Positions 8,853 through 17,690 are shown, counted from the first letter of the stretch. The stretch: DNA of 64,000 nt from Hylemonella sp. (GCA_030680575.1 JAUXVI010000054.1:1-64000); one strand, 5' to 3'. Notes: generated by a model from the letters alone, not told the origin. Numbers and translations: made by a program.

Positions 8853-9632
8853 TCAGTCGTAGCGCGGTGTCTGCTTGGCCAGGAAGGCGGTGATGCCGAC
8901 GCCGGCGTTGGCATGGTGCAGGTTGCGCACGAAATGATCGCGCTCCAGCGCCAGCTGGCGCGTCAGCGAATTGCCGGCGGCTTCGTTGACCAGTTCCTTG
9001 ATGCTGGCCATGGCATTGGGCGCGCGGGCATTGAGTTTTTCTGCTAGTGCCAGGGCGTCGTCCAGCGCCTGGCCGGGCAGGGCGACACGGTTGACCAGGC
9101 CCAGCGTGTGCAGACGCTCGGCACTGATGCGTTCGCCGCACAGCAGCAACTCGTTCACCAGCTGGCGTGGCAGCGCATGTGCCAGGCTCCAGCTGGCACC
9201 GCCATCGGGCGAAAGCGCCACATTGCTGTAGGCCATGACGAACACCGCGTCGCTGGCGGCGACGATGAAGTCGCAGGCCAGTGCCAGCGAGAAGCCGGCA
9301 CCAGCCGCCGCACCTTCGACGGCGGCGACCACCGGTTTGGGGAAGGTGCGAATGGCCTCGATCCAGTTGTGCAAGCCCTCGATGCTCTCGGCCTGCACGG
9401 CGGGCGCCTGCTGACGGTTGTTCTGCAGGCGCTGCAGATTACCGCCCGCTGAAAACAGCGCGCCTTCACCGGTGATGACGACGCTGCGGATCTCGGGGTT
9501 GGTCTCGGCCACGTTCAGTGCCTCGACGCCGGCGGCATACATGGCCGGGCCGAGTGCGTTGCGCTGGCCCGGGTTGGAGAGGGTCAGCACCATGGTGCGG
9601 CCCTGGCTGGTGCTGTGCAGTTGTGCGCTCAT
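8853..9632 (-). CDS. Enoyl-CoA hydratase/isomerase family protein
   Basis: A 259-aa crotonase-fold protein. The oxyanion-hole segments AGGNLQRL and VEGAAAGAGFSLALACDFIVAA and the second conserved block FVMAYSNVALSPDGGASWSL are present. The second catalytic Glu of true hydratases is replaced around PDGGAS, as in many PaaG/MenB-like isomerases and thioesterases, so hydration of enoyl-CoA is likely but not certain. It lies between the 3-hydroxyacyl-CoA dehydrogenase and the Crp-type regulator on the same strand, giving consecutive beta-oxidation steps. Confidence 0.88.
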   Translation of the reverse strand: MSAQLHSTSQGRTMVLTLSNPGQRNALGPAMYAAGVEALNVAETNPEIRSVVITGEGALFSAGGNLQRLQNNRQQAPAVQAESIEGLHNWIEAIRTFPKPVVAAVEGAAAGAGFSLALACDFIVAASDAVFVMAYSNVALSPDGGASWSLAHALPRQLVNELLLCGERISAERLHTLGLVNRVALPGQALDDALALAEKLNARAPNAMASIKELVNEAAGNSLTRQLALERDHFVRNLHHANAGVGITAFLAKQTPRYD

Positions 9633-9719
9633 GAATAGGTAACCTCCGCGCAGCGCGCTATGGTATTCGCCTTGGGAACGGCCCGGCGGCTCATCGAGTG
9701 TCGCATGCCTTGGGTCGGT

Positions 9720-11240
9720 TTACTCTTCCTCGTGCAGCAGCGACAGGCCGATGGCGCCGCGCCGGCGCAGCCAGGGGCTGGGGCGGTAGCGCGTATCGCC
9801 GTAAACCGTCTGCATGTTGAACAGCACTTCCAGCACATTGGTCGGGCCATAGAGGTTGCCCATGGCCAGCGGCCCCAGCGGGTAGCCCAGGCCGAGCGTG
9901 ACCGCGGTTTCCAGATCGGCCGGTGTGCAGATGCGCTGCTGGCAGATGTCGGTCGCGATGTTGACGATGGTCGCCACCACGCGCTGGGTGACGAAGCCGC
10001 CGCTGTCGCGGATCACGCTCACCGCCTTGCCGTCGCGTGCGAACAGGGCGTGGGCGGCATCACGCATGTCGGCGCGGGTGGCCGGGTTGGTGGCCAGCAC
10101 GCGCCGCTTGGTGGCAGCGTCGTCGATCAGCATGTCAATACCGACCGTGCGCGCCGGGTCGAGCCGCTCCACCACCGCCACGGTGGTGATGTCGAAGCCC
10201 AGTGGTGCGACCAGCGTCAGTGCGTGCATCGAAGGCGACTGGCCGGTCTCGATCTTGGCGCCCAGGTCCTTCAACAATTGAAGCAGTTCAGCGCGGCGCG
10301 CGGCGCGCGGCGAGACCCAGACCGGCGGCATGTCCTGCACCTGCGGCACCGGCGGCTCGGGGGGCACTTGGGCCACATTGTTGTCGTAGCGGTAGAAACC
10401 CTCACCGACCTTGCGGCCGACCATGCCGCCGGCCAGGCGCTGCGCCGTGATGACGCTGGGGCGGTAGCGTGGCTCTTCGTAATACTGGTGGTAGATCGAC
10501 TCCATCACCGGGTGCGAGACGTCGAGTGCGGTCAGGTCCATCAGCTCGAACGGGCCGAGCTTGAAGCCGGCCTGGTCCTTCAGGATACGGTCGATGGTGG
10601 CGAAGTCGGCCACGCCTTCGCTGACGATGCGCAGCGCCTCGGTGCCGTAGCCGCGGCCGGCATGGTTGACGATGAAACCGGGCGTGTCCTGCGCCGTCAC
10701 CGGCGTGTGGCCCATCTGGCGCGCGTACTCGCTCAAGCCCGTGCAGACGGTCGACTCGGTCTTGAGGCCGGCGATGACTTCCACCACCTTCATCAGCGGT
10801 ACCGGGTTGAAGAAGTGGTAGCCGGCCACCCGCTGCGGGTGCTTGAGTTTGGCGGCAATCGCGGTAATGGACAGCGAGGAGGTGTTGCTGGCCAGCACGG
10901 CATCCGGGCGCACGATTTCTTCGAGCTGGGCGAACAGCGCGGCCTTGACCTCCAGCCGTTCGACGATGGCTTCCACCACCAGGTCGCAGCTGGCAAGGTC
11001 GGCCAGCGTGCTGGCGCACTGTAGGCGCGCCTTGCAGGCCGCAACGGTCGCGGCATCCATGCGACCTTTTTCCAGCAGTTTGTCCCACTGACTGGTGATG
11101 GCTTGCTGGGCGGCGGCCATGGCCGCGGGCTGGGTGTCGTAGAGGGTGACGGTGCTGCCGGCCTGAGCGGCGATCTGGGCAATGCCGCGGCCCATGGCGC
11201 CGGTGCCGACAACGGCGATGTGTGCGTAGACGGGTTTCAT
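9720..11240 (-). CDS. 3-hydroxyacyl-CoA dehydrogenase, PaaH/PaaC-like
   Basis: A 506-aa NAD-dependent dehydrogenase. The N-terminal Rossmann fold VVGTGAMGRGIAQIAAQAG (about 10-28) is followed by the catalytic region YHFFNPVPLMKVVEVI and two C-terminal 3HCDH domains (about 185-290 and 405-500), the second with DLETAVTLGLGYPLGP. The duplicated C-terminal part is typical of PaaH/PaaC (phenylacetate pathway) and of some beta-oxidation enzymes. No other paa genes are near, so general or branched acyl-CoA oxidation fits better. It is the first gene of the minus-strand cluster running to about 4836. Confidence 0.9.
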   Translation of the reverse strand: MKPVYAHIAVVGTGAMGRGIAQIAAQAGSTVTLYDTQPAAMAAAQQAITSQWDKLLEKGRMDAATVAACKARLQCASTLADLASCDLVVEAIVERLEVKAALFAQLEEIVRPDAVLASNTSSLSITAIAAKLKHPQRVAGYHFFNPVPLMKVVEVIAGLKTESTVCTGLSEYARQMGHTPVTAQDTPGFIVNHAGRGYGTEALRIVSEGVADFATIDRILKDQAGFKLGPFELMDLTALDVSHPVMESIYHQYYEEPRYRPSVITAQRLAGGMVGRKVGEGFYRYDNNVAQVPPEPPVPQVQDMPPVWVSPRAARRAELLQLLKDLGAKIETGQSPSMHALTLVAPLGFDITTVAVVERLDPARTVGIDMLIDDAATKRRVLATNPATRADMRDAAHALFARDGKAVSVIRDSGGFVTQRVVATIVNIATDICQQRICTPADLETAVTLGLGYPLGPLAMGNLYGPTNVLEVLFNMQTVYGDTRYRPSPWLRRRGAIGLSLLHEEE

Positions 11241-11397
11241 GGCGGAATTATCCTCTGGCCCGCAAACCGTCCCGAGTCACCTGCCGGACTATGATGCGGC
11301 CGACCATCGGCGAGACTACGGTGGCGGAATGATTCCATTCAATTGCACCCGGGCCTGCAACAGAAAGCCGGGTGGATCAATAACTTCTGGAGACACC

Positions 11398-12063
11398 ATG
11401 ACTTTGAAATTGTGCGGATTCTCAGCCAGCAACTACTACAACAAGATCAAGCTGCAGCTGATGGAGAAAGAGGTGCCCTTCGTCGAGGAGCTGGTCTGGA
11501 CCGGCCACACCGACGGCCTGCTGGTGGACCGCTCACCCATGGGCAAGGTGCCGTTTCTGGACACGCCGCATGGCCCCATCTCCGAGTCCGGCGCCTGCGC
11601 CGAGTACATCGAGGCGGCCTATCCACAAAAGCCGCTGCTGCCGGCCGACCCGTATGCCGCGGCCAAGGTGCGCGAGATCCTGATCTACAGCGAGTTGCAC
11701 CTGGAACTGGTGGCGCGCAACCTTTATCCGGAAGCCTTCTTCGGTGGCAAGGTGTCGGACGAAGTCAAGGAGCGCACGCACAAGCTGCTGGTCAAGGGGG
11801 CACATGGGTTTGCCAAGCTGGCCAAGTTCGCGCCCTACATTGCCGGGCCGGAGTTCACGCTGGCCGACTGTGCCGCCGTGGCCCACTTGCCGCTGGTGTC
11901 CAGCGCCAGCAAGATCATCTACGGCGAGGATGTGCTGACCGCGCTGCCGGTGCGTGACTACGTCAAGAGGATGGGCGAGCGGGCGACCATGCAGACGGTC
12001 AATGCCGACCGCAAGAGCAGTACCGAGCAGATGATGGCAATGCGCGCCAAGAAAACGGCCTGA
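11398..12063 (+). CDS. Glutathione S-transferase family protein
   Basis: A 221-aa soluble GST with an N-terminal thioredoxin-like domain (MTLKLCGFSASNYYNKIKLQ; SPMGKVPFLDTPHG; ISESGACAEYIE) and a C-terminal helical domain (FTLADCAAVAHLPL). SASNYYNK occupies the usual catalytic Ser/Tyr position. The ATG at 11398 follows TCTGGAGACACC, a good ribosome-binding site; an upstream in-frame start at 11239 would overlap the divergent dehydrogenase. It is divergent from the acyl-CoA cluster and ends 11 bases before the convergent MFS gene. It appears to be a single-gene unit; substrate unknown. Confidence 0.88.
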   Translation: MTLKLCGFSASNYYNKIKLQLMEKEVPFVEELVWTGHTDGLLVDRSPMGKVPFLDTPHGPISESGACAEYIEAAYPQKPLLPADPYAAAKVREILIYSELHLELVARNLYPEAFFGGKVSDEVKERTHKLLVKGAHGFAKLAKFAPYIAGPEFTLADCAAVAHLPLVSSASKIIYGEDVLTALPVRDYVKRMGERATMQTVNADRKSSTEQMMAMRAKKTA

Positions 12064-12074
12064 GCGGACTGGGC

Positions 12075-13265
12075 TCAGTGGCCCCGACCTGCTGCCGGGG
12101 CGCGCTGGGCGGCCCGGGTGGCCAGCCAACTGGTCAGCCCGGCCAGGCTGATGCCGACCAACCCGGCCCAGTGCAGCATGGACATCTGATCATGGGCAAT
12201 CAGCCAGCCGCCACTGGCGGCGCCCGCAGCCTGACCGGCATAGATGGCTGAGGTGTTGAGGGCGATCGAGCCCGAGGCCAGTGCCGGTGAAATGCCGGAC
12301 AGCCGGGCCTGTTGTGCCGAGTTGGCCGCAAAGCAGCCCAAGGCCCAGGGCACCAGCACCAGTGCCATGAGCAGCAGGCTGTTGCCCAGTGGCCAGACGG
12401 CCAGACTCAAGGCCATGCCGCCCATGGACCACATCACGGCGCGCGCAGCACCGAAGCGGTCGATGTGGCGCGAGACCCAGAGGTTGCCGGCAAAGCCGAA
12501 GGCGCCGAACCAGGCGAACAGCAGGCTCAGCTGCAGCGGCGTGATGTCGAACAGGGCCTTCAGATACGGCGCCATATAGGCAAACAGGACGAACTGCCCG
12601 GCCGAGAACAGGGCCGTCACGGCCACGCACAGCATGAGCGGGCGTGACTGCAGCGTTTCGCGCCAGGCACCCAGGGAGAAGGCAGGCGGCTTCACGCCGT
12701 CGGGCATGACACGCCAGACCCAGAGGGCGCTGACAAAGCTGAGCAGGCCGACCCCGGCAAAGGCAGCACGCCAGCCCAGCGTGCCGCCGATCCAGGCCCC
12801 CAGCGGCATGCCGAGCACCGAGGCGACCGACCAGCCCAGGAAGACCAGGCTGATGGCCCGGCCGCGTTGCGAGGCCGGTACGAGTTGCCCGATACAGGCG
12901 GCGGCCTGTGGCGTGAAGATGGCGGGCGAAATGACGCTCAGCACGCGCACCACCATCAGTGAAGAGAAACCCGGCATGGTGGCGCTCAAGAGATGCAGCG
13001 CACCGTACCAGAGCAGGGACAGCGTCAGCAGGCGCTTGCGGTCCCACTGGGCCACGAGCGTGGCGAGCAGCGGGGCGCCCAGACACATCATCAAGGCGGC
13101 GGCAGAAATCAGCTGGCCGGCTACCGGGACCGGGACGTCCAGCGAGCTGCTGATGTCGTTGAGCGTGCCTGGGACAATCATCACGCCGGTGCCGATGATG
13201 CAGTTGCCAAACATCAGCGCCCACAGCGCGGCGGGCAGGGCGGGCGCGTGTGCCGACTGAGGCAT
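12075..13265 (-). CDS. MFS transporter, arabinose-efflux-permease/DHA1-like
   Basis: A 396-aa major facilitator with 12 hydrophobic segments in two six-helix halves. The conserved loop after helix 2 is LVAQWDRKRLL, and the second half begins near residue 205. It looks like a drug:H+ or sugar-efflux type carrier. It is 14 bases downstream of the D-2-hydroxyacid dehydrogenase on the same strand, so a two-gene operon is likely. The substrate cannot be told from sequence. Confidence 0.85.
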   Translation of the reverse strand: MPQSAHAPALPAALWALMFGNCIIGTGVMIVPGTLNDISSSLDVPVPVAGQLISAAALMMCLGAPLLATLVAQWDRKRLLTLSLLWYGALHLLSATMPGFSSLMVVRVLSVISPAIFTPQAAACIGQLVPASQRGRAISLVFLGWSVASVLGMPLGAWIGGTLGWRAAFAGVGLLSFVSALWVWRVMPDGVKPPAFSLGAWRETLQSRPLMLCVAVTALFSAGQFVLFAYMAPYLKALFDITPLQLSLLFAWFGAFGFAGNLWVSRHIDRFGAARAVMWSMGGMALSLAVWPLGNSLLLMALVLVPWALGCFAANSAQQARLSGISPALASGSIALNTSAIYAGQAAGAASGGWLIAHDQMSMLHWAGLVGISLAGLTSWLATRAAQRAPAAGRGH

Positions 13266-13279
13266 GCCTGTGTCGCGGC

Positions 13280-14287
13280 TCAGCGCCGGACCTGCAGTGC
13301 GCCGGGGTTCACGATGTTGGTCGGCGTGCCCTTGATGAAGTTGACCACGTTGTCGAAGGCCGCGCCAAAGTACATCTCGTAGTTTTCCTGCTCGACGTAG
13401 CCGATGTGCGGTGTGCAGATGCAGTTTTCCAGCCGTAGCAGGGCCTGGCCCTGCAGGATGGGCTCGTTCTCGTACACATCGACCGCGGCCATGCCGGGGC
13501 GGCCGCGGTTCAGGGCGCCGATCAGGGCGTCGGGTTCCACCAGTTCGGCACGTGAGGTGTTGACGAACAGCGCCGTGGTCTTCATGCGCGCCAGATCGTC
13601 GGCAGTAACGATGCCGCGCGTCTCGTCGGTCAGGCGCAGGTGCACGCTGATGACGTCGCTTTGCGCAAAGAAGTCCTCGCGGTTGGCCGCTGCCTCGTAG
13701 CCGTCCTGCAGCGCTTTTTCACGCGAGGGTTCGCGCCCCCAGACCAGCACCCGCATGCCGAAGGCGCGGCCATAACCAGCGACGATCTGGCCGATCTTGC
13801 CGTAGCCCCACAGTCCCAGGGTCTTGCCGCGCAACACGTTGCCCAGGCCAAAGTTGGGCGGCATGGAGCCGGCCTTGAGGCCGGACTGTTGCCAGGCGCC
13901 ATGTTTGAGGTTGCCGATGTAATGCGGCAGGCGGCGCATGGCCGCCATGATGAGGGCCCAGGTCAATTCTGCCGGCGCGACTGGTGAGCCACTGCCCTCG
14001 GCCACGGCAATGCCGCGTTCGGTGCAGGCATTGATGTCGATGTGGCCGCCGACGCGGCCGGTCTGGGCAATCAGCTTGAGTCGCGGCAGTTTTTCGACCA
14101 GGGCGCGCGTGATGTGGGTGCGTTCGCGGATCAGCACGATGATGTCGGCATCACGCAGACGGACCGACAGCTGGCCGATGCCCTTGACAGTGTTGGTATA
14201 GACCTTGGCGGGAAAGGCTTCCAGTTTGGCCGCGCATTCGAGCTTGCGAACGGCGTCCTGGTAATCGTCCAGAATCACAATATTCAT
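13280..14287 (-). CDS. D-2-hydroxyacid dehydrogenase family protein
   Basis: A 335-aa NAD(P)-dependent dehydrogenase of the SerA/2-hydroxyacid family. It has the nucleotide-binding LWGYGKIGQIVAGYGRAFG motif, the catalytic Arg in FVNTSRAELVEPD, the Glu in DVYENEP and the His in CTPHIGYVEQE. Without the C-terminal ACT domain of SerA, a 2-hydroxyacid other than phosphoglycerate is likely. It is the first gene of a probable operon with the MFS gene, which may move the acid or its product. Confidence 0.88.
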   Translation of the reverse strand: MNIVILDDYQDAVRKLECAAKLEAFPAKVYTNTVKGIGQLSVRLRDADIIVLIRERTHITRALVEKLPRLKLIAQTGRVGGHIDINACTERGIAVAEGSGSPVAPAELTWALIMAAMRRLPHYIGNLKHGAWQQSGLKAGSMPPNFGLGNVLRGKTLGLWGYGKIGQIVAGYGRAFGMRVLVWGREPSREKALQDGYEAAANREDFFAQSDVISVHLRLTDETRGIVTADDLARMKTTALFVNTSRAELVEPDALIGALNRGRPGMAAVDVYENEPILQGQALLRLENCICTPHIGYVEQENYEMYFGAAFDNVVNFIKGTPTNIVNPGALQVRR

Positions 14288-14358
14288 GACGCTATTGTGC
14301 CTTGGACAGGTTGGGCCCGATCCCTGGCACCTGGCGTGGCCGGCACGCTGGACCGGCT

Positions 14359-14697
14359 TTAATGGGTAGCTGCTTCGCAGGCCGCCAGGCGGTCGAGTTC
14401 GGCGCAGACATCGGCCAGACGGCCGGAGATCACCATGCGTCCGACCTGGGCCGGTGTCTGGCCGGCTTCCATGATGCGGACAATGCGCAAGGGACGGCGC
14501 TGCACCAGACGGGACGGCGTGACATCGCTGCGGCTCGGGCGGCGCTGGCAGGCCGGCAGGGTGTCCATGCGCGCGGCTTGTGTGGTGCGAGGCTGGGTTG
14601 CCGTTTGGCCCAGGGGGGCGACGGCCGGTGCCAGCCAGCGCAGCAAGCCCTGGAGCGGCGCCCAGGTACGCGGTTCGGCAAAGAAGGCGATGTTCAT
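14359..14697 (-). CDS. Small hypothetical protein downstream of lexA
   Basis: A 112-aa protein I cannot assign to a family. Residues 1-70 are Pro/Arg-rich and basic; the C-terminal segment IMEAGQTPAQVGRMVISGRLADVCAELDRLAA looks folded and is the most likely conserved part. It starts 24 bases after the lexA stop on the same strand, so it should share the SOS-controlled transcript. No signal peptide or membrane segment is seen. Whether it takes part in the SOS response (for example division control) is unknown. Confidence 0.6.
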   Translation of the reverse strand: MNIAFFAEPRTWAPLQGLLRWLAPAVAPLGQTATQPRTTQAARMDTLPACQRRPSRSDVTPSRLVQRRPLRIVRIMEAGQTPAQVGRMVISGRLADVCAELDRLAACEAATH

Positions 14698-14721
14698 GGA
14701 AGTGCTTTCTCTGTGAACCGC

Positions 14722-15408
14722 TTACATCAGCATGGTGTTGCGGATCAGACCGACGGCCAGACCTTCGATTTCAAACGGCTCGCCGGGCTCGACCACGATG
14801 GTCTGGTAGTCGGGGTTTTCGGGGTGCAACTCGATCAGGTGTTTGTTGCGGCGGAAACGCTTGACCGTGACCTCCTCACCCAGGCGGGCCACCACGATCT
14901 GGCCGTTCTTGGCGTCCTTGGTGGCTTGTACCGCCAGCAGGTCGCCATCCATGATGCCGGCGTCGCGCATCGACATGCCGCGTACCTTGAGCAGGTAGTC
15001 CGGTTTGCGCTGGAACAGCGAGTTTTCGACGTAGTAAGTTTGGTCGACATGTTCCTGCGCGAGAATCGGCGAACCGGCAGCCACGCGACCGATCAGGGGC
15101 AGGGCCAGCTGGGCCAGATCGGGCAGAGGCAGGGAGAACTGTTTGATACGGGATTCGTTGATGGAGCGCAGGGCGTCACCTTGCAGCCGGATGCCGCGCG
15201 AGGTGCCGCTGACCAGTTCGATCACGCCTTTGCGCGCCAGGGCCTGCAGGTGCTCTTCGGCGGCATTGGCCGACTTGAAGCCGAGTTCGGTGGCAATCTC
15301 GGCCCGCGTTGGCGGGGCACCGGTGCGTGCAATGGCGCTCTGGATCAGGTCCAGAATCTGTTGCTGGCGGGCGGTGAGTTTCACCGGAAACTGGGGCAGG
15401 TCCATCAT
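14722..15408 (-). CDS. lexA: LexA repressor
   Basis: The SOS-response repressor and self-cleaving protease, 228 aa. The N-terminal winged helix (about 10-75) includes [21 protein letters not shown]. The cleavage site Ala-Gly is at 111-112 in RVAAGSPI, the catalytic Ser146 in GMSM and Lys183 in EVTVKRF. The start [11 protein letters not shown] follows GAGGAGTCATC. Two LexA-type boxes lie 34-68 bases upstream, so the gene is autoregulated. The small ORF downstream probably shares the transcript. Confidence 0.97.
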   Translation of the reverse strand: MMDLPQFPVKLTARQQQILDLIQSAIARTGAPPTRAEIATELGFKSANAAEEHLQALARKGVIELVSGTSRGIRLQGDALRSINESRIKQFSLPLPDLAQLALPLIGRVAAGSPILAQEHVDQTYYVENSLFQRKPDYLLKVRGMSMRDAGIMDGDLLAVQATKDAKNGQIVVARLGEEVTVKRFRRNKHLIELHPENPDYQTIVVEPGEPFEIEGLAVGLIRNTMLM

Positions 15409-15441
15409 GATGACTCCTCGTTGGCGGCTGGTGTAAGACTA

Positions 15442-15457
15442 CTGTCTTGATATCCAG
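15442..15457. promoter_or_regulatory. SOS (LexA) box 1
   Basis: CTGTCTTGATATCCAG fits the CTG-N10-CAG consensus. It sits between lexA and the divergent asparaginase gene, 34 bases upstream of the lexA start codon. Confidence 0.85.
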
Positions 15458-15460
15458 TAA

Positions 15461-15476
15461 CTGTATTTTTAACCAG
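15461..15476. promoter_or_regulatory. SOS (LexA) box 2
   Basis: CTGTATTTTTAACCAG fits CTG-N10-CAG and its AT-rich core is close to the enterobacterial optimum. It lies 19 bases from box 1 start to start, so the two operators face nearly two helical turns apart. It is 18 bases from the asparaginase start and may also affect that gene. Confidence 0.88.
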
Positions 15477-15493
15477 TTTTTTGGGATTTGCAA

Positions 15494-16465
15494 GTGCAAA
15501 CACGTTCGCAAGGCAAAAAAATAGTGCTTCTGGGCACCGGCGGCACCATTGCCGGGACCGCCGCCAGCCCGACCGACCGTGCCTATGTCGCGGCGCAAAA
15601 GGCCGTGGCGGAGCTGCTGGCGGGGCTGCCGCTGCCGACGTCGTTCGAGCTGGTGAGTGAGCAGGTGGCGCAGATCGACAGCAAGGACATGGACCTGGGC
15701 GTCTGGCAGGCCTTGCTGCGACGCTGCCAGCACTGGCTGGCGCAGCCCGAGGTGCAGGGGCTGGTGATCACGCACGGTACCGACACGCTGGAGGAAACCG
15801 CCTACTTGCTGCAGGCGATGCTGGCACCGGCCAAGCCCGTGGTGCTGACCTGTGCCATGCGTCCGGCGAACGCCATCGACGCTGACGGTCCGCAGAATCT
15901 GCTGGATGCCTTCGCGGTGGCGGCCGAGCCGGGCGCATGCGGCGTGGTGGCCGTGTGCGCAGGCCGGATCCACAGTGCCCTTGATGTGCAAAAAGTCCAC
16001 ACCTGGCAGCTCGATGCCTTCAGCTCGGGTGAGGCCGGTGATCTGGGGCAAGTGGTGCAGGGGTGTGTTGTTTTGTGGAGAAATTGGCCTCTAGCCCTGA
16101 AGAAATATGCGCCGGATGCTATTGAAAAGATAGCGGTTCTGGCCGCTTGGCCGCGGGTCGAAATTGTGCTGAGCCATGCCGCGGCGGCAGGCGCGACCGT
16201 CGACGCGCTGGTGGCGCCGGATGTGGCGGCGCGCTTCGGGGCACCGCCGGTACGCGGGCTGGTGGTGGCCGCCACCGGCAACGGGACCCTGCATCATGAT
16301 CTGGAAGCCGCCTTGCAGCGGGCGGCGGCGCAAGGCGTGCCGGTGGTGCGTGCCACCCGTTGTGCCCAGGGCCGTGTCTGGCCGCGGCCGGGCGACGCCT
16401 GGCCGGACTCGCAGGGTTTGTCCCCGGTGAAAGCCCGGTTGGCGTTGATGCTGACTCTCGTATGA
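15494..16465 (+). CDS. ansA: L-asparaginase (type I/II fold)
   Basis: Hydrolyses L-asparagine to aspartate and ammonia; 323 aa from the GTG at 15494. The first catalytic Thr is in GTGGTIAG near the N-terminus and the second in VITHGTDTLEETAYLL; Asp of the substrate site is in the same motif. No signal peptide is seen, so it is cytoplasmic. The GTG is chosen because GGGA lies seven bases upstream; a TTG at 15488 is the alternative. Residues 197-214 (NWPLALKKYAPDAIEKIA) are encoded by a dispersed repeat inserted in a loop without breaking the frame. It shares its upstream region with lexA. Confidence 0.88.
   Translation: MQTRSQGKKIVLLGTGGTIAGTAASPTDRAYVAAQKAVAELLAGLPLPTSFELVSEQVAQIDSKDMDLGVWQALLRRCQHWLAQPEVQGLVITHGTDTLEETAYLLQAMLAPAKPVVLTCAMRPANAIDADGPQNLLDAFAVAAEPGACGVVAVCAGRIHSALDVQKVHTWQLDAFSSGEAGDLGQVVQGCVVLWRNWPLALKKYAPDAIEKIAVLAAWPRVEIVLSHAAAAGATVDALVAPDVAARFGAPPVRGLVVAATGNGTLHHDLEAALQRAAAQGVPVVRATRCAQGRVWPRPGDAWPDSQGLSPVKARLALMLTLV
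16082..16135 (-). repeat. Dispersed intragenic repeat, copy in ansA
   Basis: 54 bases inside ansA with the family hallmarks on the minus strand: GCTAT at one end, a GGCGC core, then AGGGCTAGAGGCCAATTT at the other end. On the coding strand it is read as 18 codons in the same frame as the rpoS and rlmD copies. Confidence 0.75.
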
Positions 16466-16499
16466 TGCGTCACGGCGGAGACCGGGAGGTGTGCCGCCA

Positions 16500-17606
16500 G
16501 TGGCTGTTCACAAAACGGATGACCCAAATCACATGAGCGTTGTTATGCCCAGTCTGGTGGACCATGTCATTGCGTTGACCCAGCATCGAGACCGCGACTT
16601 GCTTGACAGTGCGCTGGTGGATGCCTTGATGGATCTGCTGGCGCCACAGCAGGTGACGCTGATCGGTGTGGTGAGCGAGGCCGGCCAACGCTACTGGCTG
16701 CCCTTGATCCAGTGCGAGCAGGGTGGCACGCTGCAGGTCTTGGCGGACCCTTTGTGGGTCCAAGTGCAGCACTTGCAACGCCTGGAGGAGGATACCTGTC
16801 GCCAGCGTTGTCTGGAGAGCTTGCAAGCGGTGGATGTGGCGCCATTGGTTGACGGCGGTGCCTGCCTGACCCTGCTGCCCCTGTTCGAGGACCTTCGGGC
16901 GCAAGGGCAGGGCGTCATCGAGATCCGCTCCTCCGAGCCCCTGAGCCCGGCGGCGCTGAACGTGCTGGGGCGCTTGTTGAGCGTCTACCGCAACATGCAA
17001 GGCATGCTGGATTACAGCGAGTGCGACGCATTGACCGGGCTGCTCAACCGCAAATCATTCGACGACGCTTTTTTCAAGGTGTTGCGTGAGGACCCCGGTG
17101 AGCCGAAGGGTGATGGCCTGCCGGCTGGACGACCCGAGCGCCGTCATACGACGTCAGCCGCCTACTGGCTGGCGATGCTGGACGTGGACCATTTCAAGCA
17201 GGTCAATGACGTGCACGGGCATTCGATCGGTGACGAGGTGCTGTTGCTGGTCGCGCGTCTGCTCAAGACGACGCTGCGCTCGCTGGACCGCGTCTTCCGC
17301 TTTGGTGGCGAGGAGTTTGTCGTCCTGCTGCGCTGTCCGGATGAGACGTCGGCCTTGAGCGCACTGGAGCGGGTTCGCGCCAACATGGAAAACTACCGTT
17401 TCCCGCAGGTCGGGCGCATCACCGTGAGCATGGGCCTGACGGCGGTGCGGCAGGGTGATTCGCCCAGCGTGGCCTGTGAGCGGGCCGACCAGGCGGTGTA
17501 TTTCGCCAAGGGGCATGGCCGCAATCAGGTGCGCTCTTATGAGCAACTGATTGAGCAGGGGCAACTGCAGACCGATGACAAGGTCGGCATGATCGAGCTG
17601 TTCTGA
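16500..17606 (+). CDS. GGDEF domain diguanylate cyclase
   Basis: Makes cyclic-di-GMP from two GTP. The protein has 368 aa: an N-terminal GAF-like or unknown sensory region (about 15-165) and a C-terminal GGDEF domain with the active-site GGEEF at 269-273. The product-inhibition I-site RSLD is at 260-263, exactly five residues before it, so feedback control is expected. The GTG at 16500 is preferred because GGGAGGT ends nine bases upstream; GTG at 16491 lies directly on that site. No membrane segment is visible. A bidirectional terminator follows. Confidence 0.9.
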   Translation: MAVHKTDDPNHMSVVMPSLVDHVIALTQHRDRDLLDSALVDALMDLLAPQQVTLIGVVSEAGQRYWLPLIQCEQGGTLQVLADPLWVQVQHLQRLEEDTCRQRCLESLQAVDVAPLVDGGACLTLLPLFEDLRAQGQGVIEIRSSEPLSPAALNVLGRLLSVYRNMQGMLDYSECDALTGLLNRKSFDDAFFKVLREDPGEPKGDGLPAGRPERRHTTSAAYWLAMLDVDHFKQVNDVHGHSIGDEVLLLVARLLKTTLRSLDRVFRFGGEEFVVLLRCPDETSALSALERVRANMENYRFPQVGRITVSMGLTAVRQGDSPSVACERADQAVYFAKGHGRNQVRSYEQLIEQGQLQTDDKVGMIELF

Positions 17607-17632
17607 ACGTGAACACGCGGGCATCTGACCAT

Positions 17633-17660
17633 GAAAAAGGCCGCTGACGCGGCCTTTTTT
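17633..17660. terminator. Bidirectional rho-independent terminator
   Basis: AAAAAGGCCGC-TGAC-GCGGCCTTTTTT forms a strong hairpin flanked by A and T tracts, between the convergent diguanylate cyclase and adk genes. Confidence 0.92.
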
Positions 17661-17690
17661 CTGTTCCAGCGCTGCAGTGCAGCCTGGGCT

